Assembly: GCA_948664205.1 (NCBI GenBank)
Contig: CAPNDH010000065.1
Coordinates: 1 to 5,727 of the forward strand
Length of the DNA stretch: 5,727 bases
Direction: 5' to 3'
Source of the DNA: an uncultured Clostridia bacterium
GTDB lineage: Bacteria > Bacillota > Clostridia > TANB77 > CAG-508
Shown: piece after piece, positions 1 through 5,727 of the stretch
How the letters are laid out: every line of letters starts with the position of its first letter
How positions within the stretch are numbered: the stretch's first letter is position 1
Notes under the pieces: model-generated
What the model saw: only the letters and a program-made list of their open reading frames with translations
The model's database searches: none
What the model was told of the DNA's origin: nothing
Position numbers and translations under genes: made by a program

Positions 1-1481
1 TTTTGAACTTCTATTTTTGCTGTTTCAAGTTGCTTTTCAATATCTTCTATTCTCAACTTTGCATCTGGAATCTTATCTTTTATTGCTTCTAGTGCATTAT
101 TTATTCTTGTAATATTACCAAAAGTATCACTACCTAAAAAAATACTATAACTATATTTATTTCTCATAGTCATAGTAAATTTCTTTTCTACTGAATTAAA
201 ACCAAGTTCTAATCTAAATCCCCTATATTCTCCTATATCTTCAATATCTGGATTTGATTTTGCTTTGCAAACTTCTAGTATTGCTTTTCCTGCTTGCTCT
301 TTATCAGTATATTCAATTCCTTTAAGTGTCATTTTAGAAAAGCCATCTTCATTTGGTATTGTGTTATCTTCTAGCTGCTTGACATCAGCTTCTAGTGCAT
401 CGACCTTTTCTTGTATCTCTTTTATTTGATTTGGATATGATCTTGCAATTTTATCTTCTAAATCATAAATCTGACTTTGATAACTTTGTTTTACTATTTT
501 TAATTTTGCAACTTCTGAATCTAACTGTGTCTTTTCTAGTATATATTTATTTCCTGTTGCTAAAGCCTTAATTTCTCCATAGCTCAATGCCGTTTCATCT
601 ATATCATCTGCTGTTCTATCTGGAGTCTTTGAAGTCATAATTTGTGAAATAAAGCCTTGCTTTCTCTCTAGCATTTGGAACAAGTAAGCATCAAATGTTT
701 TTTCTGTTACATAGGTATATATATGAACTTGCTTATTTTGATTTCCTTGTCTTACTCCTCTACCATTTCTCTGTGTTAAGTCGGCAGGTCTATATGGTGT
801 GTCTAAATGGTGCAAAGCAATTATTTTATCTTGCACATTCGTACCTGCACCCATTTTGCTTGTACTTCCCATTAACACTCTAATTTCGCCTTTTCTTACT
901 TTAGCAAATAATTCTTTCTTTTTAGTTTCATTATCTGCTTCATGTATAAAGGCAATTTCTTCTCGTGGAATACCTTTTAATACTAACTTTCTTCTTAAAT
1001 CATTATAAACATCAGTAAATACATAGTTACCCTCATCATCAAATTTTTCTTCAAATTGTTTTGGTGTTGATAAATCACAAAATACTAATTGTGTTAGTTT
1101 TTGTTCTTTATTTTCTTCCCATATTTTATAGATATTATTTGCACATACTCCAACTTTTCCGTTTTCATTATCTTCTAGCATTTCATTCATAAGTCTTTGG
1201 TCTAACGCAAGTTTTCTTCCCTCATTGGTAATCTTCAACATATTATCTTCGCTAGGATCTACACTACCTTTTCTAATAGCTTCTGCTCTTTCTCCTAATT
1301 CTGCTACCATATCTTGTTGCATTTGGCTAGGTTTTACTATTTCATCATGCCTTACTACTTCTGGTGTAGGTAAATTTAAAGTATCAGCAGTTTGAATATC
1401 TGCAACTTCTTTGAATAAACTCATTAACTCTGGTAAATTATGAAATTTTGAGAATCTTGTTTTACTCCTATAACTTGTTCC
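1..1481 (-). CDS. Segment F: SNF2 helicase C-terminal lobe and coiled-coil tail, open at left edge
   Basis: Decoded residues 1414-1906. I translated the whole stretch and found no stop before the left edge. It starts GTSYRSKTRFSKFHNLPELM, completing the family motif SPEGTxYRxKTRF. Lobe 2 motifs follow: QLVFCDLSTP (about 1544-1553, motif IV region), VLMGSTSKMGAGTNVQ (1615-1630, motif V) and DLTQRNGRGVRQGNQ (1647-1661, motif VI with the arginine fingers). Next are TFDAYLFQMLERKQGFISQ and ALSYGEIKALATGN, both typical of these fusions. Residues about 1725-1790 are a predicted coiled coil, followed by a small mixed domain (EYRGFRLELGFNS and FLGSDTFGNITRINNAL). CGG occurs twice here, at 1161 (AAC GGA) and 592 (ACG GCA), both straddling codons, and no shift is needed at either. 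Confidence 0.92.
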
Positions 1482-4400
1482 GTTCTGGAGAAAGTTCCAT
1501 TGCTGTTACTGTTTCTCCAAATATACTTGCCCAGTTATCAAAGTGTTCAAGTCCCATTTTTCTTAAATCGTTATATTGTAAATATCGTTGCATAGTATAT
1601 AATTCTACCATTGAATTACTTACTGGAGTACCAGTTGCAAATACAACTCCTCTGCCATCAGTTATCTCATCCATATAACGGCATTTCATATATAAATCGC
1701 TACTCTTTTGTGCATCTGTCTGTGAAATTCCACCTACATTGTTCATTTTAGTATATAAAAATAAATTCTTGTAATTGTGTGCTTCATCTACAAATATTTT
1801 ATCTATTCCTAACTGTTCAAAGTTGATTACATCATCTTTTCTTGTTTGTGAATTTAATTTCTCAAGTTTGCTTTCTAAACCTCGTCTTGTTTTTTCCATT
1901 TGTTTTATAGTAAAGTTTTCTGCCTTATCTCTTTTAGCTTGTGCTATTCCTGCTATAATATCTGCAATTTGCTTTTCAATTAGCTGTTGCTGTCTTTCGA
2001 TTGACATAGGGATTTTTTCAAACTGCGAATGTCCGTATGATTACTGCATCAAAATCTCCAGTAGCAATACGAGAACAAAACTTTTTTCTATTAGCTGTTG
2101 CAAAGTCTTTTTTTGTCGCCACCATAATGTTTGCTGATGGATATAATTGTAGAAATTCGGCTGCAAATTGTTCAATGATGTGATTTGGAACAACAAAAAT
2201 AGACTTGTTACAAAGTCCAAGTCTTTTACTCTCCATAGCACCGAGCAACCATTTCAAAAGTCTTTCCTGCTCCTACTTCATGTGCTAACAGTGTATTTCT
2301 TCCATATAAAATATGGGCAATGGCATTTTGTTGGTGTGTTCTTAATTTTATCTCTGGATTCATACCTACAAAATTCAAATGACTTCCGTCATATTCACGA
2401 GGACGAATACTATTGAATCTGTCATTATATAGCCTTACTAATCGTTCTCTTCTTTCTACATCATTAAAAATCCAATCTTCAAATGCTTGCTTGATTTGGT
2501 CTTGTTTTGCCTGTGCAATAGCTGTTTCTTTTGCATTAAATACTCTTACTTTGTTTCCATCTGCATTTGTTTCTGTATCAAATATTTTTACATCTTTTAA
2601 ATTCAATGTTTTTTCAATAATTTCATAGGCATTTACTCTATTTGTTCCATAGGTTTTATTCGCTTTTACATTTGAATAATCATAATTTTTGCTTGTTATA
2701 TACCATTGTGAATTATACTCACTAAATTTCACTTTCATGTTCCATTGTGCATGATTTGGAGTTTCTAACAATTCATACATAAAATTATCAATAATCTCTG
2801 TTGGTATCCATGTTGCTCCTAACTTTATTCCAATTTCATTGGCTGTTAAATCTTTTGGCATTACTTGTTTTAATGCTTCTATATTAGTTGCAAATTCTGG
2901 GTGCATTCCAACTGATGCTTCTGCCATTTTTAGTTTTTCTCTTATATTTCCAGAAAGGTATTCATCACTTGTTACATATTTATTATTTTCCATAGGAAGT
3001 TTATAAATAATACCATCTAGTTCTTTTACTAACTCTTCTTGTGTTTTGTTTGTAAGTTTTGACATATATTCTAAATCAACACTTGCTTTCTCTGATAATG
3101 ATACAATTAGTGCTTCATTTGCAGTATCAACACTTGTTATTTCCTTATATGCTTTGATAGTTCTTTTTGAGAACATATCTGCTTTTCTCACAAATCTGCC
3201 CTCGCTGTCCATTACTTCTAATGAACATAGTAAATAATAACTACTGTCAGCTTCAAATGCTAAACGATTTCCTCTACTATTGATAATTCCATATTTCTTA
3301 ACATAGTTGTCATACATTCTATTCAATTTTGCTTGTGCTACTTTTATGTTTTCCTCTGGATAATCTTCTGTTTGTAAGTCTATTAAATCTCTTACACAAT
3401 CACGAAGTTCTATCATTCCTTTTATTCTGCTTATTGTAGTAATTGGCAAGTCTTGTTCTGCCATTACACTATTTTCTCTAAAATATACTTTTCCATCAAT
3501 AATGGTATAAGAAAAGTTTTTTACAGAAGGATCTGCTGGGAGCATTGTTTCTTCTCTTTCTTCAATATCTCCTATTTCGTATTCTGTAATTTCTCCAGTT
3601 ATCTTTTCTTTTGCTTCATCTAATAGATTTTTTAATTCTATTCCCTCATAAGGTTTACAAGTAGAATCTGGTCTACCAAATTGTGTCGATTCCATTTGCA
3701 TTGTCCCTAGTACCATATCTGGATTATCAACAAAATATTTATTCATTGTAATACCATTTTTGTCGGTATCTAAATAAACCCAGTCTGGCATAATATCTGT
3801 CATATTTTCTCTTTTTTTCAAGAATAGTATATCTGAAGTTACTTTTGTCCCTGCATTTTTGGTAAATGTATTATTAGGTAGTCTTATTGCTCCTAGCAAT
3901 TCTGCTCTTTGTGCAATATATTTTCTAACCTCTGAATTCTTTTTGTCCATTGTTCCTTTTGAGGTAATAAACGCAATAACTCCTCCGTGGTCTAATTTTG
4001 TCCAATGTTTTTGCGAAAAAATAGTCATGTGTTAGAAATTTGTTTTTATTATATCGTTTATCGTTTGGCTTATATTCATCAAACGGCACATTGCCGAACT
4101 GCTACATCAAAAAAACTATCTGGTAATTCTACTTTTTCATAGGCATTTACTGCTATTGTAGATTTTTGATATAACTGTTGTGCTATTCTTCCAGATATAG
4201 AATCAAGCTCAACACCATACATTTTACATTCTTTTAATTGTGTTGGTAGCATTCCAAAGAAATTTCCAACACCACATGATGGCTCTAATATATTTGCTTC
4301 TTTCAATCCCATATTTTCTAGTATTTCATACATTGAATTGATTACTATTGGTGGTGTGTAAAATGCTGTTAGTACAGAACTTCTAGCATTTTTATATTCT

Positions 4401-5727
4401 TCATCATTTAATAATTCTTTTAATATTTTATATTCGTTTGACCAACTACTATCATCTTCCTTAAATGCTTGTTGTAAGCCACCCCATCCAACATATTTTG
4501 ACATAATTTCCTGTTCTTCTGGAGTTGCATATCTATTTTCCTCTTCACACTTTTTTAATACTTTAATTGCTGCAATATTTCTCTCAAACTTTTCTCTAGG
4601 TGTTCCTATTCCTAAATCATTATCTGTAATTTTATAATTGTTTCTATCTTTTAGTTCTACTTCTGGGTGCAATACAAAGTCTTGAATTTTGTTTTTAGTT
4701 CTTACAAAATTAGGCTTAATATCTTGTTTTGGAAAGTTTCTCTCATTTTGATTATATAAATTTTCAAAGGTTAAGATACTTTCTTCTCTAAATATAGGCA
4801 TAGGTATTTGTAGGTCTAATAGACTTATTGTATCTTTTTCTAAATCAATATTGTCAATTCTATATTTTCTGTCAGATTCTAAATAAACCTCTTGCCCTAC
4901 TTTATATGGCTTTTCTTTATCAACTTGTTTCTTATTTTCTCCTTGTTGTTCTTCTGTTTCTTGCTGTACTATCTCTTCTTTTTGAGTTCCTTGTTTTTCT
5001 ACTTTTCTTTCATATTCTACTTCTAATTTTTTTATGATTTCTTCTAAATCATTTGTAAAATCATTTACTTCATTTTCTTGTTTTAATATTTCTTTTAGAT
5101 ATTGTATTGTTTGTTGTATAGATTCCGAATTTTTTAAATCATCTCTAATTTGTTCTATTGGTACTTCATTAAGATCTTCTATATCATAAGTATTGTAAAA
5201 GTCATACAAGTCTTGTTCTAGTGTTTGTTCTTTATAACTATTTACTTCTATTGTATTTTCTTCTTGTTCTTTTACAATTAAATGGTCATTTGAATAATTA
5301 TCTTTGACTTTTCTTTCAAATTCATCAAAGCTCATTGTTTTATTTAATATAGGAAATTTTGTGTCAATTAAGGTTACTACATTGTCCTTTATACATGCAA
5401 TTTCATACTTATCTGCACCAATATAGACTGTATCTCCTAAATGATATTCATAATGTGGAACTCTTTTCTCTAATATTGATATTATCACATCTAGTTCATG
5501 TTTTTGTGAGTCTGTATCTGCAATATTTTCTCTTATTTTATTTAAAGCATTTACATAGTCATTTACATTTCTCGTATCACTTATATCTGATTTTACTATT
5601 TCAATATTTTCTTCATCTGTATTTAAAGCTGCTGTATCATCTGGATAATTATATAAATCTGATGGCTTCACAAATGAATATACTCTTTTGGCAAGCTCAT
5701 ACTCTTGTTGTTCTGCTTGATTTTCTA
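1..5727 (-). CDS. Giant DarB-like N6-adenine methyltransferase / SNF2 helicase, partial at both ends, read through five +1 shifts at CGG
   Basis: One continuous protein of about 1,906 residues is recovered when the C of each of five in-frame CGG codons is skipped. Domain order: linker with two beta-rich modules, gamma-class methyltransferase (FYTPP, EPSCGVGNF, NVPF), middle region, SNF2 lobe 1 (GAGKT, DEAH, ATGTPVS), SNF2 lobe 2 (motifs V and VI), coiled-coil C-terminus. Family members are commonly 2,000-3,000 residues, so both ends lie outside the window. The frame is open to both edges; I see no credible start. Proteins of this type in conjugative elements and phages (P1 DarB is the studied relative) are thought to modify or protect incoming DNA; the exact role here is inferred. 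A conventional gene caller would report a frameshifted pseudogene or five to six fragments. Intact motifs and the absence of other lesions argue that it is functional. Confidence 0.9.
1468..2034 (-). CDS. Segment E: SNF2 helicase DEAH box and motif III segment
   Basis: Decoded residues 1230-1413. It begins GHSQFEKIPMSIERQQQL, a highly characteristic motif of this family, followed by a charged coiled-coil insertion (about 1240-1298). The DEAH box is in IFVDEAHNYKNL (DEAH at 1312-1315, bases 1788-1777), and motif III is FATGTPVSNS (about 1361-1370). It then reads FDNWASIFGETVTAMELSPE. The ATG at 2007 lies inside the protein and has family-conserved sequence in frame before it, so it is not a start. 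The segment is left at the CGG of 1482; without the shift it adds RNKL and stops at TAG (1470-1468). All lobe 1 ATPase motifs are intact. Confidence 0.92.
   Translation of the reverse strand, partial: GHSQFEKIPMSIERQQQLIEKQIADIIAGIAQAKRDKAENFTIKQMEKTRRGLESKLEKLNSQTRKDDVINFEQLGIDKIFVDEAHNYKNLFLYTKMNNVGGISQTDAQKSSDLYMKCRYMDEITDGRGVVFATGTPVSNSMVELYTMQRYLQYNDLRKMGLEHFDNWASIFGETVTAMELSPERNKL
1480..1482 (-). other. CGG +1 recoding site 5 (ELSPE to GTSYRSKTRF)
   Basis: Sense reading is GAA CGG A. Skipping the C gives GAA GGA ACA AGT TAT AGG, that is E-G-T-S-Y-R, matching the family motif SPEGTxYRxKTRF. In frame zero translation ends four codons later at TAG. Confidence 0.92.
2018..2242 (-). CDS. 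Segment D: SNF2 helicase motif Ia segment
   Basis: Decoded residues 1161-1229. It starts GAMESKRLGLCNKSIFVVPN, which continues the post-Walker-A helix without gap (family pattern FEMVAAxMESKRLGL), and includes VVPNHI (helicase motif Ia, about 1177-1182). It ends GDFDAVII, the strand before the conserved GHSQFEKIP motif. The upstream out-of-frame ATG at 2257 (MKWLLG) is an artefact of reading before the shift. Entry is by the CGG at 2243 and exit by the CGG at 2035; without the second shift translation would add RTFAV and stop at TGA (2020-2018). Confidence 0.9.
   Translation of the reverse strand, partial: GAMESKRLGLCNKSIFVVPNHIIEQFAAEFLQLYPSANIMVATKKDFATANRKKFCSRIATGDFDAVIIRTFAV
2033..2035 (-). 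other. CGG +1 recoding site 4 (DAVII to GHSQFEKIP)
   Basis: Sense reading is ATA CGG A. Skipping the C gives ATA GGA CAT TCG CAG TTT, that is I-G-H-S-Q-F, one of the most recognisable motifs of the family. In frame zero translation ends five codons later at TGA. Confidence 0.92.
2226..3986 (-). CDS. Segment C: end of methyltransferase, middle region and Walker A of the SNF2 helicase
   Basis: Decoded residues 580-1160. It opens with GGVIAFITSKGTMDKKN, the conserved end of the methyltransferase core, followed by ELLGAIRLPNNTF and GTKVTSDILFLKKR, both typical of this family. A long middle region follows (about 620-1110) with no motif I can name, probably including target recognition or regulatory modules. 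Near the end are the helicase Q-motif-like LRTHQQNAIAHILYGR (about 1127-1142) and Walker A, AHEVGAGKT (1147-1155; GAGKT at 2273-2259). The segment ends at FEMVA, five residues after Walker A, at the CGG of 2243. Without a shift the frame adds RCYGE and stops at TAA (2228-2226). No in-frame CGG or stop occurs in these 581 codons. Arginine is written as AGA, AGG, CGT and CGA, all four within 2399-2460. Confidence 0.92.
   Translation of the reverse strand, partial: GGVIAFITSKGTMDKKNSEVRKYIAQRAELLGAIRLPNNTFTKNAGTKVTSDILFLKKRENMTDIMPDWVYLDTDKNGITMNKYFVDNPDMVLGTMQMESTQFGRPDSTCKPYEGIELKNLLDEAKEKITGEITEYEIGDIEEREETMLPADPSVKNFSYTIIDGKVYFRENSVMAEQDLPITTISRIKGMIELRDCVRDLIDLQTEDYPEENIKVAQAKLNRMYDNYVKKYGIINSRGNRLAFEADSSYYLLCSLEVMDSEGRFVRKADMFSKRTIKAYKEITSVDTANEALIVSLSEKASVDLEYMSKLTNKTQEELVKELDGIIYKLPMENNKYVTSDEYLSGNIREKLKMAEASVGMHPEFATNIEALKQVMPKDLTANEIGIKLGATWIPTEIIDNFMYELLETPNHAQWNMKVKFSEYNSQWYITSKNYDYSNVKANKTYGTNRVNAYEIIEKTLNLKDVKIFDTETNADGNKVRVFNAKETAIAQAKQDQIKQAFEDWIFNDVERRERLVRLYNDRFNSIRPREYDGSHLNFVGMNPEIKLRTHQQNAIAHILYGRNTLLAHEVGAGKTFEMVARCYGE
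2241..2243 (-). other. CGG +1 recoding site 3 (FEMVA to GAMESKRLGL)
   Basis: Sense reading is GCT CGG T. Skipping the C gives GCT GGT GCT ATG GAG, that is A-G-A-M-E, directly continuing the helix after Walker A. In frame zero translation ends five codons later at TAA. Confidence 0.9.
3985..3987 (-). other. CGG +1 recoding site 2 (KIRP to GGVIAF)
   Basis: Sense reading is CCA CGG A. Skipping the C gives CCA GGA GGA GTT ATT GCG, that is P-G-G-V-I-A, matching the family motif RPGGVIAFITS. In frame zero a TAG follows 20 codons later. A purine-rich GGAGGAG overlaps the site, but it simply encodes the two glycines and has no counterpart at the other sites. Confidence 0.9.
3988..4095 (-). CDS. Segment B: 36-codon methyltransferase motif IV segment between two CGG shifts
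   Basis: Decoded residues 544-579, too short for usual gene calling. It begins with GNVPFDEYKPNDKRYN and continues to HDYFFAKTLDKIRP, which matches the family pattern around the catalytic motif IV (NVPF, the equivalent of NPPY in N6-adenine methylases) and the following HDYFFAK helix. It is entered by a +1 shift at 4096 and left by another at 3987. If the second CGG were not shifted, translation would run 19 more codons to a TAG at 3927-3925. The ATG at 4028 (MTIFSQKHW) reads this stretch in a wrong frame and is not a real start. The segment shows that two independent shifts of the same type are needed within about 110 bases to make a complete methylase core. Confidence 0.88.
4079..5727 (-). 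CDS. Segment A: N-terminal linker and first half of the methyltransferase domain
   Basis: Decoded residues 1-543, open at the right edge. The frame continues upstream of a GTG at 5671 (context AKRVYSFVKPSDLYNYPDD), so that GTG is probably an internal valine rather than a start. Two similar beta-rich modules sit at residues 91-139 and 273-322, separated by a Glu/Lys/Gln-rich, probably helical stretch. Then come the family motif SKYVGWGGL (about 408-416), TAFYTPP (453-459, methyltransferase motif X region), ILEPSCGVGNFFG (479-491, SAM-binding motif I) and YGVELDS (503-509). Translation reaches DSFFDVAV and then CGG at 4096-4094. Without a shift it would add RQCAV and stop at the TGA ending at 4079, immediately followed by a second TGA. 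That product would lack catalytic motif IV and be inactive as a methylase. Confidence 0.9.
   Translation of the reverse strand, partial: ENQAEQQEYELAKRVYSFVKPSDLYNYPDDTAALNTDEENIEIVKSDISDTRNVNDYVNALNKIRENIADTDSQKHELDVIISILEKRVPHYEYHLGDTVYIGADKYEIACIKDNVVTLIDTKFPILNKTMSFDEFERKVKDNYSNDHLIVKEQEENTIEVNSYKEQTLEQDLYDFYNTYDIEDLNEVPIEQIRDDLKNSESIQQTIQYLKEILKQENEVNDFTNDLEEIIKKLEVEYERKVEKQGTQKEEIVQQETEEQQGENKKQVDKEKPYKVGQEVYLESDRKYRIDNIDLEKDTISLLDLQIPMPIFREESILTFENLYNQNERNFPKQDIKPNFVRTKNKIQDFVLHPEVELKDRNNYKITDNDLGIGTPREKFERNIAAIKVLKKCEEENRYATPEEQEIMSKYVGWGGLQQAFKEDDSSWSNEYKILKELLNDEEYKNARSSVLTAFYTPPIVINSMYEILENMGLKEANILEPSCGVGNFFGMLPTQLKECKMYGVELDSISGRIAQQLYQKSTIAVNAYEKVELPDSFFDVAVRQCAV
4094..4096 (-). 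other. CGG +1 recoding site 1 (DVAV to GNVPF)
   Basis: Sense reading is GTT CGG C. In frame zero CGG is followed by CAA TGT GCC GTT TGA TGA. Skipping the C gives GTT GGC AAT GTG CCG TTT, that is V-G-N-V-P-F, the expected catalytic motif IV context. The shift moves the reading frame by +1. Confidence 0.9.
4760..4909 (-). repeat. Beta-rich module, copy 2 (protein-level repeat)
   Basis: Residues about 273-322 contain YKVGQEVYLESDRKYRIDNI, ISLLDLQIPMPIF and ESILTFENL, matching copy 1 in order and spacing. It lies just before the methyltransferase domain, after a Glu/Gln/Lys-rich linker. Confidence 0.5.
5309..5455 (-). repeat. Beta-rich module, copy 1 (protein-level repeat)
   Basis: Residues about 91-139 contain YHLGDTVYIGADKYEIACI, VVTLIDTKFPI and SFDEFE. 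The pattern (G-x-x-VY-x-x-x-x-KY-x-I, then TLID-x-x-x-PI, then F-x-x-F/L) recurs at 4909-4760. Similarity is at protein level only; the DNA is not recognisably repeated. Probably a small barrel-like module; function unknown. Confidence 0.5.

Noticed and set aside
4026..4028. ATG start of a separate protein beginning MTIFSQKHW
   Set aside because: The first 14 codons are an out-of-frame reading of the conserved HDYFFAKTLDKIRP; family sequence begins only after the CGG site at 3987.
1480..4096. Sequencing or assembly error
   Set aside because: Errors usually fall in homopolymers and go both ways; here a single C is added before GG only at glycine codon boundaries, while many other GGN codons and four out-of-frame CGG triplets are unaffected. 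Not fully excluded without reads.
1480..4096. Simple codon reassignment of CGG to Trp, Gln or another amino acid
   Set aside because: Reading CGG as any single amino acid in frame zero leads to stops within 4-20 codons and loses the conserved motifs, so a frame change is required.
4106..4114. Run of seven T (sense TTTTTTT before GATGTA) as a classical slippery site
   Set aside because: The protein DSFFDVAV is in the correct frame after the run; the frame changes at the following CGG and in the +1, not -1, direction.
695..5037. Plus-strand open frames of 62-120 codons
   Set aside because: They lie antisense to the conserved protein, show no recognisable domains, and are expected by chance opposite an AT-rich gene.
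5669..5671. GTG start codon for an independent upstream gene
   Set aside because: The frame is open to the right edge and the residues before it (AKRVYSF) read on smoothly into VKPSDLYNYPDD, so it is most likely an internal valine.
1..5727. Decaying pseudogene with accumulated frameshifts
   Set aside because: All five lesions are identical in direction, base and codon, catalytic motifs are intact, and there is no nonsense mutation or other indel. It remains the default alternative until raw reads and the rest of the genome are checked.
1..5727. CRISPR arrays, tRNA/rRNA genes, inverted repeats, terminators, attachment sites
   Set aside because: I looked for these and saw none; coding sequence fills the whole window.

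Overview
The window is very AT-rich and holds a single gene, read entirely on the minus strand and running off both edges. It encodes the middle and C-terminal part (about 1,906 decoded residues) of a giant N6-adenine methyltransferase / SNF2-type helicase fusion. This family is known from Tn1549/CTn-type integrative conjugative elements, plasmids and phages of Bacillota, and resembles phage P1 DarB in architecture. Low GC, AGA-rich arginine usage and the family together suggest a conjugative element or phage in a low-GC Clostridia-like bacterium (inference). There is no intergenic stretch, RNA gene, promoter or terminator to annotate.

Layout in the direction of translation (high to low coordinates): an N-terminal linker with two copies of a small beta-rich module (about 5455-4760); a gamma-class methyltransferase core with FYTPP, EPSCGVGNF and NVPF motifs (about 4375-3930); a long middle region (about 3930-2400); SNF2 helicase lobe 1 with Walker A (2273-2259), DEAH (1788-1777) and ATGTPVS (about 1638-1618); helicase lobe 2 with GSTSKMGAGT and QRNGRGVRQGN (about 870-738); and a coiled-coil C-terminal region to the left edge.

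The remarkable part is how the gene is read. A conventional translation breaks it into six pieces in different frames. Aligning the pieces to family motifs shows five +1 shifts, and all five are the same event: an in-frame CGG codon where skipping the C restores the frame and gives a conserved glycine (GGN). The sites are 4096, 3987, 2243, 2035 and 1482. I scanned the whole window for CGG on the sense strand. It occurs nine times: the five in-frame copies are exactly the five shift sites, and the other four (592, 1161, 2388, 5127) straddle codon boundaries and need no shift. No CGG is read as arginine, while AGA, AGG, CGT and CGA are. No other indel or internal stop is present. This does not look like random decay or homopolymer sequencing error. 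The simplest reading is a decoding system in which in-frame CGG is translated with a +1 frameshift (CGGN read as glycine, or C skipped), possibly host-wide. That is an inference from one gene; its test is the rest of the genome and its tRNA set.
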